DNA of 64,000 nucleotides from Pseudomonas duriflava (GCF_007830155.1 NZ_VLKY01000015.1:20125-84124); one strand, 5' to 3'; positions 39,761 through 50,034 are shown, numbered from the stretch's first letter. Numbers and translations are program-made. The notes: generated by a model not told the origin, from the sequence alone.

Positions 39761-39937
39761 ATGCATGAGAACGAAACGTCTGCTCCGATGAATCCGGGTG
39801 ACGATGCACCGCCTGGCACACCCAGTACCGGCGAAAATATCTGCCCGGACTGTCATGGCAGCGGTACGCGTGCGGGCCAAGCCTGTGACACCTGTGGTGG
39901 AACAGGAAAAGTCATTGAAGGAATTGGCGGCGCTTAA
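39761..39937 (+). CDS. 58-residue DnaJ-type zinc-ribbon miniprotein
   Basis: The frame reads MHENETSAPMNPGDD and then two CxxCxGxG motifs, CPDCHGSG and CDTCGGTG, before ending IEGIGGA. Two such motifs are half of the DnaJ central zinc domain and would bind one zinc ion. There is no J domain. A GGGAGG site lies six bases before the ATG. Similar very short proteins occur in pseudomonads, often labelled DnaJ-like; their role is not known to me. It stands between the CBS gene and yebC. Confidence 0.8.
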   Translation: MHENETSAPMNPGDDAPPGTPSTGENICPDCHGSGTRAGQACDTCGGTGKVIEGIGGA

Positions 39938-40208
39938 GCGTCTCCTTTCTTTTTCCGCTACTTGCGAGGCGGCACGGTAGTCTTGCGCCGCCTCGTACCT
40001 CTTGAGGCCTTCCATCATGCTTGCCCATACACGGGCAGCTTTAGTGCCCCATAATCATTATGCTGAAAAATCCATAGCTATTGCCGCTTGGTAACGAGAC
40101 GACCTGTCTAAGACTCTCTACTGCGCGACCATGCATGATTTCGCTCCGCCCAATGCCCTTGTATGGACTAGAATTTGTCCTCTCTCTTTTTCGATCACGA
40201 GATTACGC

Positions 40209-40910
40209 ATGGGCGCACAGTGGAAAGCCAAACATAAAGAAGCGGCGGCAAATGCCAAGGGCAAGGCATTCGGCAAACTGTCCAAGGAAATCATGATTGC
40301 TGCGCGTTCAGGCCCGGACCCGGACATGAACCCGCGCCTGCGCCTGGTAGTTGAGCAGGCGAAAAAGGCATCCATGCCCCGCGAAACCCTTGAGCGCGCC
40401 ATCAAGAAAGGGGCCGGTCTCCTGGGTGAAGCGGTGAACTACGAGCGCACCACCTATGAAGGCTTCACGCCGCATCGCGTGCCCGTAATCGTGGAATGCC
40501 TGACCGATAATGTGAACCGCACCGTGGCGGAAATTCGAGTGCTGTTCCGCAAAGGCCAATTGGGTGCGTCCGGTTCGGTCAGTTGGGACTTTGATTATGT
40601 GGGCATGGTTGAGGCGACGCCTACGTCTGCCGAGGCGGACCCGGAGCTTGCAGCTATTGAGGCCGGTGCTCAGGATTTCGAACCTGCCGAAGACGGCGCT
40701 ACACTCTTTCTGAGCGACGCTACAGACATGGACGCCGTCTGCAAAGCGCTACCGGATCAGGGCTTTACAGTGCAATCCGCCAACCTGGGCTACCGGCCCA
40801 AGAACCCAGTTACCTTGACCGAGGCCGAAATGGAAGAAGTCGAAGCCTTCCTGGAAGCTCTCGATGCGCATGATGATGTGCAGAACGTCTATGTCGGACT
40901 GGCTGGCTAA
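40209..40910 (+). CDS. YebC/PmpR-family protein
   Basis: The 233-residue product starts [19 protein letters not shown] and has all three YebC domains: [25 protein letters not shown], then [19 protein letters not shown], and the C-terminal [15 protein letters not shown]. The family was long annotated as transcriptional regulators (PmpR) and is also implicated in relieving ribosome stalling at proline runs. The usual yebC lies beside ruvC, so this separate copy is probably a YeeN-type paralogue. A longer frame opens at 40131, but its extra residues do not match the family. Confidence 0.92.
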   Translation: MGAQWKAKHKEAAANAKGKAFGKLSKEIMIAARSGPDPDMNPRLRLVVEQAKKASMPRETLERAIKKGAGLLGEAVNYERTTYEGFTPHRVPVIVECLTDNVNRTVAEIRVLFRKGQLGASGSVSWDFDYVGMVEATPTSAEADPELAAIEAGAQDFEPAEDGATLFLSDATDMDAVCKALPDQGFTVQSANLGYRPKNPVTLTEAEMEEVEAFLEALDAHDDVQNVYVGLAG

Positions 40911-40942
40911 ACAACCAGAACCTTTTTGCCGGAGAACTCCTA

Positions 40943-41287
40943 ATGGGCACGGAAAAATCAAAAATCCCCTACAGCCAGCGCGAGCAAGGTTACCGGGAAA
41001 AAGCCTTGAAGCTATTTCCTTGGGTGTGCGGCCGTTGTGCGCGGGAGTTTTCCGGCAAACGGTTGAGCGAGCTGACGGTTCACCATAAAGACCACAACCA
41101 CGACAACAATCCGGAAGACGGTTCCAACTGGGAGCTGCTCTGTCTGTATTGCCACGATAACGAGCACTCACGCTATACCGATAATCAGTATTTTGCTGAG
41201 GCTACACCGGGTAGCGACAAAGGTCCGCAGACAACCTTCAAAGGGCTTGCTGGCCTGGGCGACTTGCTCAAAAACCGCACTGAATAA
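40943..41287 (+). CDS. YajD-type HNH endonuclease-like protein
   Basis: The 114-residue protein has a compact HNH domain: CGRCAREFSGKRLSELTVHHKDHNHDNN, then NWELLCLYCHDNEHS, with two CxxC pairs for structural zinc and the HH/N/H catalytic set. It ends with a short GLAGLGDLLKNRTE tail, matching E. coli YajD. Substrate and role are not established. It starts 32 bp after yebC with a GGAG site and may share its transcript. Confidence 0.9.
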   Translation: MGTEKSKIPYSQREQGYREKALKLFPWVCGRCAREFSGKRLSELTVHHKDHNHDNNPEDGSNWELLCLYCHDNEHSRYTDNQYFAEATPGSDKGPQTTFKGLAGLGDLLKNRTE

Positions 41288-41646
41288 TCGGTTACTCTGA
41301 CGCTGGATCAGGCCTGCTCTAGCGTCAGCAATGACTCAGACAGTTGTTATGTCTATTCTTTATTTCCCGAGCTTTATCACTTTCTGCAAGTAATCCGCCG
41401 TTATGGCACCAATAGTGCCATACTGAGAAAACTTCCTATGCCATCACGCTTGTTGGCTTGCAAAGCCGCTTGGATTTGGCTTGGAGGAAGATTGCTTGTT
41501 GTCATCGGAGCGACTGCACTGCCAGATAAGATCAGCAGGTGGCGCTCACTTTCACGAGACACTGATTCTTTCGCCCACTCAGCGCGAAACGTATCTCGCC
41601 CTACTGGCATGGATGCCTTCAATCAGACACACCACAGGTGAAGATC
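41288..41646. other. 359-bp region without a supported gene
   Basis: Only short unrecognised frames are present on both strands. No strong hairpin or promoter was identified. Confidence 0.35.
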
Positions 41647-41778
41647 ATGAGTAAAGGAATGGACGCAAAAAAGAACGCCAAGAAAAAACCTCTTAAATCG
41701 GCTCAGGAAAAACGAGCCGCCAAGCGCGATAAAAAGGATACCTCAGTCAGCCTGGGCATCCATGCCGCGACACACTGA
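41647..41778 (+). CDS. 43-residue lysine-rich small protein
   Basis: The frame reads MSKGMDAKKNAKKKPLKSAQ and ends SLGIHAATH. About a third of its residues are Lys or Arg, so it is a likely nucleic-acid-associated or ribosome-associated basic peptide. The composition is unlike random frames, and similar short proteins are annotated in pseudomonads, as far as I recall. Function unknown. Confidence 0.6.
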   Translation: MSKGMDAKKNAKKKPLKSAQEKRAAKRDKKDTSVSLGIHAATH

Positions 41779-41851
41779 GTTACCGTGACACGACTATCAG
41801 CACCCTGCCCGCTTATGCGGGCGGGATGCCTTTCGGAAAGCGTGACCACCT

Positions 41852-44026
41852 TTATAACCCCATCAGCGGATCGCTGATGCTATGACGCCCTGTCTCTATA
41901 CGTCCTGCCAGCCGACGTTGCCAGTTCTCTGCCCGTACAATGATTTCATACCACCCGCCACTCGCATGGGTTGTAACTACATGCTGATGACGACCGCCTG
42001 CTCCGAGCCGGAAGGCCCAAGGGCCCTGACGGGTATAGGGACATCGGTCTAGGTGGACCGTCGTAGCCTGCAATGCCTGATTTTCAAGCACTAACGTCAG
42101 CTTGCCGCTTCTGCCCTTGTTAGTTAAAGCCAGACGCACTTCCGGCTGGGTTTGTTGCAGTGAGCCTTGAAAAGATCGGTGAAAGCCGTTCGGTCCCAAG
42201 ACCCAAAGATCGTAAAAGCCTTCATCTGCCTGCGCCGGTACCCATACGTCATCTAACGACTGCCCTGCCGATACGGTGTAACGCCGCGGAATGGCATCGA
42301 GATGAAGCCTGTCGTAAACATGAAACACTGCGCCTTGTTGGCCTGTATTCGAAAACGTCAGCGTCACGCGTGCGTGGTCGGGCTGGGCAGTAGCTGTCAC
42401 CTCACACTGATAAGGCAACGCACGTGAGGGACGTGCCATGCGGCCCTGCACCGGAACCTTCTGCTGCTCTAAGACAGGCAACAGAACCTGCGGCAGCTGC
42501 TCCTGCTGCTGACGCAGCCGGTCGGCCTCCTCACGGGTTGTGGTATGCAGACTAGGCAGCATCTCGTTATTGGGATCGATGAAATTAAAGGCTGACGTCA
42601 GATCGCCACAAACGGCTCGCCGCCACGCGGTGATATTCGGCTCGGAAATCTGGAAGCGCTTTTCCAAAAATTGAATCACAGAGGTATGGTCGAATACCTG
42701 GGAGTTGACCCATCCCCCTCGGCTCCAGGGCGAAATCACCAGCATCGGCACACGCGGTCCGGGGCCATAGGTACGGCCGTCTGGCAGAGGCTGTTCCTGG
42801 CTACCGCTCGGTGCCGGATGTATGAACAGCTCATCCTCGAACGGCACGGTGGACTTGCCAGCAAAACTGCCATCTTCACGCTGCGAGGGTGCTGACGGCG
42901 ATGGCATGTGATCAAAGAAGCCATCATTCTCATCGTAATTTACGAACAAGACGGTCTTGCTCCAGACCTCTGGATTGTCTGTGAGCGCATTCAGGATTTC
43001 CTGGGTGAACCATCCACCCTGTACTGGGCTCGATGGCCCGGGATGCTCCGAGTAGGTAGCCGGCGCTACGATCCAACTAACCTGAGGCAGCTTGCCTTGG
43101 GCAACGTCCTGGCGAAACCCTGCCAGCATCGTGGCGAGGTCACTGTTATCCGCCGCGGGTAAGGTATTGCCGTTGCCCTTGTATAAGGGTGCAATGGCAT
43201 CCAATGCTTCACGGTAAACAACAAAGTCTCGGAAGTCTTCCGTGGGCTGGGCAGGGTTACCTACTTTGATGCTGGCAGCGCGGTACTGCTTAAAGCCTGC
43301 CAGAGAATTATCGCCAAAGTTATCTGGAAGGTATTGATAAACCTTCCAGCGAATACCTTGCGCTTCCAAGCGCTCTGGATAAGTTGTCCAGTCATACCCT
43401 GTTTCTGCCGGGCCGGGGCCGTCCCACTCGTTCACAACAGCCGCGACGCGCGCTGCGCCAGGGCCATTAGTACCTGTCCAGAGAAATAACCGATTCGGGT
43501 TAGTACCTGCATGGATGGAGCAATGGTAGGCGTCACATACCGTGAAGGTATTAGCCAGAGCGAACTGGAATGGCACTTCCTTCTCTCGGTAATACCCCAT
43601 CGAGGTGGTCGTCTTGAAGGTTGGCCAGGCCGTCATACGCCCACTGTCCCAGGCGGATTGCTCATCCAGCCAGGAATGAGGCGTACCGTTCACCCGTTGG
43701 GCATTGCCTGTTTGACTGTTCAGGTAATACGGCAAGACGAGACGCTCAGCGCCCTGCTGCTCCCAGACCGAACGCCCTTCAGGCAACGGAATGGTGAAGC
43801 GGTCACTGAATCCGCGTACGCCCGGCAACGTACCGAAATAATGATCGAAGGAACGGTTTTCCTGCATGAGGATGACTACATGTTCAACATCCTGAATGCT
43901 GCGCGTACGGTTATAGGCCGGAATGGCAAGGGCTTTCTGAATCGAGGCGGGTAATAGCGAGAGGGTTGAACCAATGGCAGCGGCCTGAAGCAGGGTTCTA
44001 CGCGTCAGTGAGGGCATGGAGGTCAT
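41852..44026 (-). CDS. Phosphocholine-specific phospholipase C (PlcN/PlcH type), Tat-exported
   Basis: The 724-residue enzyme hydrolyses phosphatidylcholine to diacylglycerol and phosphocholine. A twin-arginine signal (LTRRTLLQAAAIG) opens the protein. The alkaline-phosphatase-like catalytic domain begins at about residue 47 with HVVILMQENRSFDHYFG and GVRGFSDR, and continues with HAGTNPNRLFLWTG and NYDENDGFFDH. Two C-terminal DUF756 repeats follow (YQCEVTATAQPD and PEVRLALTNKGR). No PlcR chaperone gene lies downstream, which favours the PlcN type. No convincing Pho box was found upstream. Confidence 0.92.
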   Translation of the reverse strand: MTSMPSLTRRTLLQAAAIGSTLSLLPASIQKALAIPAYNRTRSIQDVEHVVILMQENRSFDHYFGTLPGVRGFSDRFTIPLPEGRSVWEQQGAERLVLPYYLNSQTGNAQRVNGTPHSWLDEQSAWDSGRMTAWPTFKTTTSMGYYREKEVPFQFALANTFTVCDAYHCSIHAGTNPNRLFLWTGTNGPGAARVAAVVNEWDGPGPAETGYDWTTYPERLEAQGIRWKVYQYLPDNFGDNSLAGFKQYRAASIKVGNPAQPTEDFRDFVVYREALDAIAPLYKGNGNTLPAADNSDLATMLAGFRQDVAQGKLPQVSWIVAPATYSEHPGPSSPVQGGWFTQEILNALTDNPEVWSKTVLFVNYDENDGFFDHMPSPSAPSQREDGSFAGKSTVPFEDELFIHPAPSGSQEQPLPDGRTYGPGPRVPMLVISPWSRGGWVNSQVFDHTSVIQFLEKRFQISEPNITAWRRAVCGDLTSAFNFIDPNNEMLPSLHTTTREEADRLRQQQEQLPQVLLPVLEQQKVPVQGRMARPSRALPYQCEVTATAQPDHARVTLTFSNTGQQGAVFHVYDRLHLDAIPRRYTVSAGQSLDDVWVPAQADEGFYDLWVLGPNGFHRSFQGSLQQTQPEVRLALTNKGRSGKLTLVLENQALQATTVHLDRCPYTRQGPWAFRLGAGGRHQHVVTTHASGGWYEIIVRAENWQRRLAGRIETGRHSISDPLMGL

Positions 44027-44194
44027 TCGCTCTGTCAGGAAGAGATGAAGGAATGTGTACCTCTGCCAATTCTTGCGGGGTTATGTCTCAGTACGATGAC
44101 GTCTCGTTGACCTTACCGTGATATCTACGATGACCTGTTATGCCGATGTGGAGGCCGGCTACGGCCTCCACGGTTGGCGTGAGTGACTAATCCA

Positions 44195-44461
44195 TCAGGC
44201 GGCTCTGGTTTCCTGGAAAAGTGCTCTTCCTTGATCCAGACATTGATCGACCAGCCATTTGCCGTGAGCAATGGATGCCCGCTGCGCCTGATCCAGTTCG
44301 GCCATGAAGGCATGGCTGACCGGTAATGGCAAGCGACGGGTAGTCTGGCCGTTCGGGTCGGTTATGCGGCATCCGCCAGCCCATGGCATAGGGCTGCCAG
44401 GGTGCTCCATGACTTCAGCCGTGATGGTGTGATCGCGATACGTGCAGTGCAAAGTGCTCAT
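44195..44461 (-). CDS. Hypothetical protein, 88 residues
   Basis: The ATG at 44461 follows TGAGGA and gives MSTLHCTYRDHTITAEVMEH with a GGCRITDPNG segment and an amphipathic helical C-terminus. No signal peptide or membrane helix is seen. The family is not recognised. The gene lies between the phosphatase and phospholipase C genes on the same strand. Confidence 0.55.
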   Translation of the reverse strand: MSTLHCTYRDHTITAEVMEHPGSPMPWAGGCRITDPNGQTTRRLPLPVSHAFMAELDQAQRASIAHGKWLVDQCLDQGRALFQETRAA

Positions 44462-44606
44462 GATCTGATCCTCACTGTAAGTAGCCTCGTCAGGTTCGCA
44501 TGACCTTGTGCGCTTCGCACAAGCCCTGATCGTCGGCCCAAGACAGAAGGCGGCACCAGGACTCGCTACCGCCTCGTCCACACAGATCCGTGTAGCTGAC
44601 CTGTGC

Positions 44607-45440
44607 TTAATCACTATCTAACGACGGACCGACCAAACCTGCAAGCTGTTCGTAAACACCGGGTGCAGCAACCAGCAAGGGGTTGCCTTCCAGCAGGCCT
44701 TCCCCCCGGAAAAAATCGTTATGACGACCGCCAGCTTCCTTCACCATTACAAGGCCTGCCAGGCAGTCCCAACTATTAATCAGGCTCTCGTAATAACCAA
44801 TGAGCCGGCCTGCTGCCACATAAGCTGTCATTAGGGCGCCCGAGCCATTGCGCATGAACATGCCCCCTTCGTTCAGGAGCCCGGTCAGGAAGGGAATAAA
44901 GTTTTCCTTACCGCGCCGGTGTGTAGTCCCTACGCCGGTTACGCCCTCACGAACATGCTGAGCGGGGTGTGCCTTGAGAGGCGTTTCGTTGACAAAAGCG
45001 CCACGGCCCAGGCAGGCATGGAAGAGTTCATTATGGTTGGGATCTGCAATGGCCCCCAGATAGGGTTCACCCTCTATCATCAGGCCAATTGAGACGCACC
45101 AGTTGTGCAAGCCATTGACGAAACAGGCCGTACCGTCGATGGGGTCGATTACCCAGATACACCGCGCACCCAGGTCGGCCGTGCCGCCCTCCTCGCCAAT
45201 AAAACCGTCCTCGGGAAAGCGCTCCGTCAGTTGGGCACGAATATAGTCTTCAAGGTTCTTGTCGGCGATGCTGACCACGTCCTGGCGATTACCGCCCTTA
45301 TGCATAACCTCAAGGTCTTCCCGGCGAATGTAATACTCCATGCCCAGGCGGGCCGCCTCCTGAGCAATGCTCTTGGCCGCTGAATAACGTGCGTCAATGT
45401 CAAGGCCAGCAGGCGTAACGCCGGTTGAAGTGGTGGTCAT
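44607..45440 (-). CDS. Inositol monophosphatase-family phosphatase
   Basis: The 277-residue product has the Mg-binding motifs of the IMPase superfamily: FIGEEGG (Glu), VIDPIDGTACFVNGLHNW (DPIDGT) and SWDCLAGLVMVKEAGG (Trp-Asp). Members dephosphorylate inositol phosphate, histidinol phosphate or PAP; which applies here cannot be told. The ATG at 45440 follows GAAGGA; the frame extends 16 codons further. It stands apart from the usual suhB context. Confidence 0.88.
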   Translation of the reverse strand: MTTTSTGVTPAGLDIDARYSAAKSIAQEAARLGMEYYIRREDLEVMHKGGNRQDVVSIADKNLEDYIRAQLTERFPEDGFIGEEGGTADLGARCIWVIDPIDGTACFVNGLHNWCVSIGLMIEGEPYLGAIADPNHNELFHACLGRGAFVNETPLKAHPAQHVREGVTGVGTTHRRGKENFIPFLTGLLNEGGMFMRNGSGALMTAYVAAGRLIGYYESLINSWDCLAGLVMVKEAGGRHNDFFRGEGLLEGNPLLVAAPGVYEQLAGLVGPSLDSD

Positions 45441-45679
45441 GGCAAGTCCTTCTCGTGACAGACAATAAACAATCCGCATCATGCACACGCCGAGCGGGCA
45501 GATAAAGCGCTTATTCCCACTAGGGGGAAACCGCAGAATATCTCGCCTCCATTACGGTCAATCATTAGCTGTTTTAAATCGCCGCGCCGCCAATGCCTTA
45601 CGTCTTCAAGTAGCGAACGGCAAATTAATTTTGAGAGGAACGATCAAACCCTGACCGCTTGCCCACCAGCAGTAACAGG

Positions 45680-46606
45680 CTAGGCTCCCAACTCAGGACT
45701 AAGCGTGCCCAACCAGGCTACCAGCGCCAGGATCACTATGGCGGCTAACGCTTCGAGCCATAGGCTGCGGCGCAGTAGAGCGATGGCCGCTGGCGCCCCT
45801 CCGGCCTCAATCGCCAGAGCCAGGCGAGGCGCCAGACGGTAACGATGCCCTGCGGCAAGGGTTAGCATCAAAAGGAACAGTGCTATTTTGAGCAGAAGCA
45901 ATTGCCCGTACTGGGAGTCCAAGATGCCTTTCACAGTAGGCCCTACGGTCAATCCATAATTGATAAGGCCCGTGACGATAAGCAAGGCCACAACCAGGGT
46001 TCCTGCCCTGGCAAAGCCTGTCAGGGTTCGACTGAGCAGGCGTTGCTGCCAGGCCTCGCTTGAACCGCGAACCGGCAACAGCAGGATGAACGCCGCCAGA
46101 GCGCCCAACCAGGCGCCGGCGGCCCACAAATGAACGATGTCGCAAGACAAATGGACATACCGGCGCAGCCCCTCATCCATTGCACCGTGCCCGCTCCAGG
46201 CCAGGGTTGCCAGTGCCACAGCACCAAGCGCAGATACTACGGCTAACCCTGCTGCAGGCCGGTGCTTTATCAATAAAGCCCCTCCCGATGCCAACAGAAG
46301 CGCCCCTAGCCTGACGACCCATGCTTGGCCTACGTCTGTACCCGTTATGATCATGCCAAAGACAGAGCGCTCTAGCGCCCAGACATCATCGACACCACTC
46401 ATGGTCTTGGCCAGGACCACCATAGCCAGTAGTGACAGAGCGACGCCAGCCCATGCCGCGCTTGTCAACAGTAAGCGAAAAGGTATCGCACCGCTTATTC
46501 GCTCCTTACCGCGTAAGGCATACAACCCAAACAGCGGTAGGCCGAACAACAGCATCAGATCTATATAGAGCGCAAAACGGACCGCCAAGGTGACCCAGTC
46601 GCTCAT
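45680..46606 (-). CDS. copD: Copper resistance inner-membrane protein CopD
   Basis: The 308-residue protein has eight predicted membrane helices. The histidines in HLWAAGAWLGALAAF and AAGHRYRLAPRL fit the CopD/YcnJ family, which moves copper across the inner membrane together with periplasmic CopC. It follows copC after seven bases and ends the copABCD operon. CopD with CopC can raise copper uptake, so the pair may balance export by CopA and CopB. Confidence 0.92.
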   Translation of the reverse strand: MSDWVTLAVRFALYIDLMLLFGLPLFGLYALRGKERISGAIPFRLLLTSAAWAGVALSLLAMVVLAKTMSGVDDVWALERSVFGMIITGTDVGQAWVVRLGALLLASGGALLIKHRPAAGLAVVSALGAVALATLAWSGHGAMDEGLRRYVHLSCDIVHLWAAGAWLGALAAFILLLPVRGSSEAWQQRLLSRTLTGFARAGTLVVALLIVTGLINYGLTVGPTVKGILDSQYGQLLLLKIALFLLMLTLAAGHRYRLAPRLALAIEAGGAPAAIALLRRSLWLEALAAIVILALVAWLGTLSPELGA

Positions 46607-46613
46607 CGCCTGC

Positions 46614-46997
46614 TTACTTCACGGTAAAGGAGTAATTGCCCGTGATGGGATGCGTATCGGACGACACGGCACGCCACTCAACGCGATATGTACCGGGTAC
46701 GAGCGGCTTAACGGGCGTGATAAGCATGGTCTTGGGATCGCTGCCAGCCGAAATCTTGGCTGGAATGGCCATAGGCTCGTGGCTCATACCCTGCATGCCG
46801 GTCATCATCAAACGAGCACCCGAGAATTGAGTGACAAGGTTTTCGGAAAAATGCAGCTCGATTGTGGCCGGAGCAGCCACGGAAGCCTCGGCTGCCGGCT
46901 GGGAGGATACAAGCTTGGGGTGAGCTTGAGCCAGTGCGGTCAGGAAAAGGCCGGCGGTCATAGCCGTCACCGCTATAAAGGTACGAAAGGATTGCAT
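46614..46997 (-). CDS. copC: Periplasmic copper-binding protein CopC
   Basis: The 127-residue product has a signal peptide ending AQA, so the mature protein would start HPKLVSSQPA, which supplies the N-terminal His ligand of the Cu(II) site. The beta barrel has IELHFSENL and the Met-containing segment MMTGMQGMSHEPM of the Cu(I) site. It hands copper to CopD or stores it. The gene is 44 bp downstream of copB. Confidence 0.93.
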   Translation of the reverse strand: MQSFRTFIAVTAMTAGLFLTALAQAHPKLVSSQPAAEASVAAPATIELHFSENLVTQFSGARLMMTGMQGMSHEPMAIPAKISAGSDPKTMLITPVKPLVPGTYRVEWRAVSSDTHPITGNYSFTVK

Positions 46998-47041
46998 GCA
47001 AGGCTCCTACGGATCAGTTTTGTAATAGAAAAGGTCTCGCT

Positions 47042-47971
47042 TTAGAACCAGAGACGCACACCTGCTACAAGGCGTGTCTCGCTGCGATCTTCACCTTCCT
47101 CGTGCGCATAATCAGCTGTGTTACCGTAGGTTCGGTTCCAGGTCACCCCAATATACGGTGCAAATTCCCGGCGGATCTCATAGCGAAGACGCAATCCTAC
47201 TTCCGTCTCGGACAGCCCCGAGCCGATGCCTCGTGCCGAATCGTTCTTACCGTACAGATTGACCTCAGCCGTCGGCTGGAGAATCAACCGGTTCGTGAGC
47301 AGGATGTCATAATCGCCCTCCAGACGTGCTGCCGTCTGGCCGTTCTCGCCAATAAACGCCGTGGCTTCAAGCTCGAGATCATAAAGCGCCATACCCTGAA
47401 TACCGAATGCAGCCCAGGTTTGCGACGAGCCGGGTTTGAAATCTTGCCGAATGCCGCCAACAAAATCCCACCAGGGACTAAAAGCGTGCCCCCATAAGGC
47501 CTGAATCTCGGCGCCCTCGGTTACTCCGTTTGTTCGCTCACCTTCAGAGCGCAGCCATAACCGGTCGATATCGCCACCAATCCAGCCGTCCATGTCCCAG
47601 CTCAGGGCGCTCCCCTCCTCAGCATCTTGCCATTCCAGCTTATCGAACAGGATAAACGAGTTGATGGTCTTGTCATGAACGGTATGGCCATCCGAGTCCA
47701 GAAACACGGCCGAACGATCAGCATCGGTCAATGGCGAGACAGGCAAATGCGGCTCTTGGCCATGCCCGGCATGAGCAGCATGCTCATGCCCTTGGGGCGT
47801 ATGCGCCTGATCCATGGTCTGCATAGGCGGTTCATCCGTACCGTGAGCGGAATGTGAGCCATGCCCTTGATGAGGATCGGCCTCGGCCGCAGCGGCTGCC
47901 GCGGGAATCAGGTACAACCCCATCGCTGTCACAGCCGCGAACAAGGTAGGGGTGACGCGTAAGGGTGTCAT
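47042..47971 (-). CDS. copB: Outer-membrane copper resistance protein CopB
   Basis: The 309-residue protein has a signal peptide, a His- and Met-rich N-terminal region ([27 protein letters not shown]) that should sequester copper, and a C-terminal outer-membrane beta barrel ([13 protein letters not shown], ending LVAGVRLWF with the terminal aromatic residue). It follows copA after ten bases. CopB is the outer-membrane partner of the multicopper oxidase CopA. Confidence 0.94.
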   Translation of the reverse strand: MTPLRVTPTLFAAVTAMGLYLIPAAAAAAEADPHQGHGSHSAHGTDEPPMQTMDQAHTPQGHEHAAHAGHGQEPHLPVSPLTDADRSAVFLDSDGHTVHDKTINSFILFDKLEWQDAEEGSALSWDMDGWIGGDIDRLWLRSEGERTNGVTEGAEIQALWGHAFSPWWDFVGGIRQDFKPGSSQTWAAFGIQGMALYDLELEATAFIGENGQTAARLEGDYDILLTNRLILQPTAEVNLYGKNDSARGIGSGLSETEVGLRLRYEIRREFAPYIGVTWNRTYGNTADYAHEEGEDRSETRLVAGVRLWF

Positions 47972-47981
47972 GGCAGTCTCC

Positions 47982-49922
47982 TCATTCTTCTACACGCACT
48001 TCACGGAACATGCCCATTTCCATATGGAACAGCAGGTGACAGTGGTAAGCCCAGCGTCCCAGCGCATCGGCTGTCACCCGGTAACTGCGCCGTGAGCCGG
48101 GCGGCATATCGATGGTGTGCTTGCGCACCATGAATTGGCCGTTTTCGTCTTCCAGGTCACTCCACATGCCGTGTAAGTGAATGGGATGGGTCATCATGGT
48201 GTCGTTCACCAATACAATGCGGACTCGCTCGCCATATTTCAGCCGCACAGGCTCCGAATCGGAAAACTTCACGCCATCAAAGGACCAGGCAAATTTTTCC
48301 ATATGCCCCGTCAGGTGCAGTTCGATCGTCCGGCTGGGCGTACGACCGTCCGGGTCGGGAAACGTGCTTCTAAGGTCCGCATAGGTCAGTACACGCCGGC
48401 CGTTGTCGCGCAACCCAAGTCCAGGATCACTCAGCTTGGGCGTGGGCGTCATGGTTTGCATATCAACCAAAGGGTTACCCTGCTCGGAAGCAGGATGAGC
48501 CTGCATCTCACTCGTGCCCGCCTCTTGCCCCATGGCTTCGTGATGCATGCCGTGCATTTGGCCATGATCCATACTCTGCATCTGAGCATGATCCATAGTA
48601 TGCATTTGGCTATGATCCATGCCCTGCATCTGAGCATGATCCATAGTATGCATTTGGCTATGATCCATGCCCTGCATCAGGCCACCCTCCATGCTCGCCA
48701 TTGAGCCCATGGCTGACATAGAACCACCCGCCATAGACATCATGGCCGAGTCACTGCCCTGGCCTTCTGGATTGCCGTGTCCGGCATGACCGCCATGACT
48801 GCCGTGATCCATACCCATGTCACTCATCGACAGCTCCGGCCTGGGATCGAGAGGCGGAACGGGAGCGGTCAGGCCTTCACGTACCGCCAGGGTGCCCCGG
48901 GCATAGCCGGTGCGATCCATGGACTGGGCGAAAATCGTATAGGCTTCTTGGTCAGGCTCAACGATAACGTCGAAAGTTTCTGCCACGGCAATGCGAAATT
49001 CGTCGACCGTCACAGGCTTGACGTAAAGCCCGTCCGAGGCCACAACAGTCATCTTGAGGCCGGGAATACGAACATCGAAATAGCTCATGGACGAGCCGTT
49101 GATAAAGCGCAGGCGAATACGCTCGCCTGGCCGGAACAGGCCCGTCCAGTTGCCGTTTGGCGCCAGACCGTTCAGCAGGTAGGTATAGGTCGAACCGCTG
49201 ACATCTGCGATATCGGTGGGGCTCATCTTCATTTCCGCCCACATCTTCCGGTCAGCCAGCGTAGCGGACCACCCCTTCTCGCTCACATCATGGATAAAAT
49301 CACCCACAGTGCGCTTATGAAAGTTGTAGTAGTCCGACTGTTTTTTGAGCTTTTTCATGACCTGTACCGAGTCTTCGTCGGTCCAGTCGGTCAGCATCAC
49401 CACGTAATCGCGGTCATAAGTGAATGGCTCTGGCTCGCGCGCTTCAATCACCAGCGGGCCATAGACCCCGGCCTGCTCCTGGAAACCTGAATGGCTGTGA
49501 TACCAATAGGTGCCGTTCTGCTTGAGCTTGAACGAGTAAACATACATCCCGCCCGGTTCGATGCCATGAAAGCTGATTCCCGGCACGCCATCCATGTTGG
49601 CAGGCAGAATAATGCCGTGCCAGTGGATAGAGGTTGTTTCATCCAGCCGGTTTCTAACCCGAATCGTCACGGTATCGCCCTCACGCCAACGCAGCAGCGG
49701 CCCGGGCAGACTGCCATTGATGGTCATGGCAGTACGCGGCGTGCCGGTAAGGTTGACGGAGCTTTCGCCAATAAACAGATCGAATTCAGTTCCACTAAGG
49801 GCCTGGGGCACGCCTGTGGGCGTCGCGGCCCAGACAGGCGCACGCCATAAGCCCAGACCACCGAGTACGCCCCCGGCGGCCACCCCTTTTACGAAGGTAC
49901 GCCTTGAAGTTCTGGAATGCAT
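47982..49922 (-). CDS. copA: Multicopper oxidase CopA
   Basis: From the ATG at 49922 the product is 646 residues with a Tat signal ([14 protein letters not shown]). Cupredoxin copper motifs are complete: IHWHG and YWYHSHSG near the N-terminus, HPIHLHG and the T1/T3 motif [13 protein letters not shown] at the C-terminus. A Met/His-rich insert near residues 415-480 is built of MDHxQM repeats and contains a 48-bp tandem duplication. CopA oxidises Cu(I) and binds many copper ions in the periplasm. A CopR box lies about 100 bp upstream. The frame also opens at 49985, without family support. Confidence 0.95.
   Translation of the reverse strand: MHSRTSRRTFVKGVAAGGVLGGLGLWRAPVWAATPTGVPQALSGTEFDLFIGESSVNLTGTPRTAMTINGSLPGPLLRWREGDTVTIRVRNRLDETTSIHWHGIILPANMDGVPGISFHGIEPGGMYVYSFKLKQNGTYWYHSHSGFQEQAGVYGPLVIEAREPEPFTYDRDYVVMLTDWTDEDSVQVMKKLKKQSDYYNFHKRTVGDFIHDVSEKGWSATLADRKMWAEMKMSPTDIADVSGSTYTYLLNGLAPNGNWTGLFRPGERIRLRFINGSSMSYFDVRIPGLKMTVVASDGLYVKPVTVDEFRIAVAETFDVIVEPDQEAYTIFAQSMDRTGYARGTLAVREGLTAPVPPLDPRPELSMSDMGMDHGSHGGHAGHGNPEGQGSDSAMMSMAGGSMSAMGSMASMEGGLMQGMDHSQMHTMDHAQMQGMDHSQMHTMDHAQMQSMDHGQMHGMHHEAMGQEAGTSEMQAHPASEQGNPLVDMQTMTPTPKLSDPGLGLRDNGRRVLTYADLRSTFPDPDGRTPSRTIELHLTGHMEKFAWSFDGVKFSDSEPVRLKYGERVRIVLVNDTMMTHPIHLHGMWSDLEDENGQFMVRKHTIDMPPGSRRSYRVTADALGRWAYHCHLLFHMEMGMFREVRVEE
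48576..48671 (-). repeat. 48-bp tandem repeat in the copA Met-rich region
   Basis: Two identical 48-bp units (48576-48623 and 48624-48671) and the start of a third encode two copies of the 16-residue unit [16 protein letters not shown]. Exact identity suggests a recent duplication that changes the number of copper-binding Met/His units. Confidence 0.85.
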
Positions 49923-50019
49923 GTCTTGAGTCCAATCGACGGAGCTGCACGGCTCCGATCTATGCCCTTTATAGGACACAACCATGCGCTGAAAATGCCA
50001 TATTCGGTGAAGCCGCGTG

Positions 50020-50034
50020 ATTACATTTCTGTCA
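50020..50034 (-). promoter_or_regulatory. CopR box in the copA-copR divergent promoter region
   Basis: On the minus strand the sequence is TGACAGAAATGTAAT, which fits the CopR consensus reported for P. aeruginosa, TGACA-N5-GTAAT, without a mismatch. It lies between copA and copR and could control both. Confidence 0.85.

Noticed and set aside
41401..41622. Minus-strand ORF of 73 codons between the HNH gene and the Lys-rich gene
   Set aside because: No family resemblance; start and composition are not convincing.
44027..44150. Possible Pho box upstream of phospholipase C
   Set aside because: GTCAT-like words are present, but no pair with correct 11-bp spacing matches the consensus well enough.
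48177..48704. Plus-strand frame rich in Met, His and Ile opposite the copA repeats
   Set aside because: The repeat pattern is only the reverse reading of the copA MDHxQM repeat.
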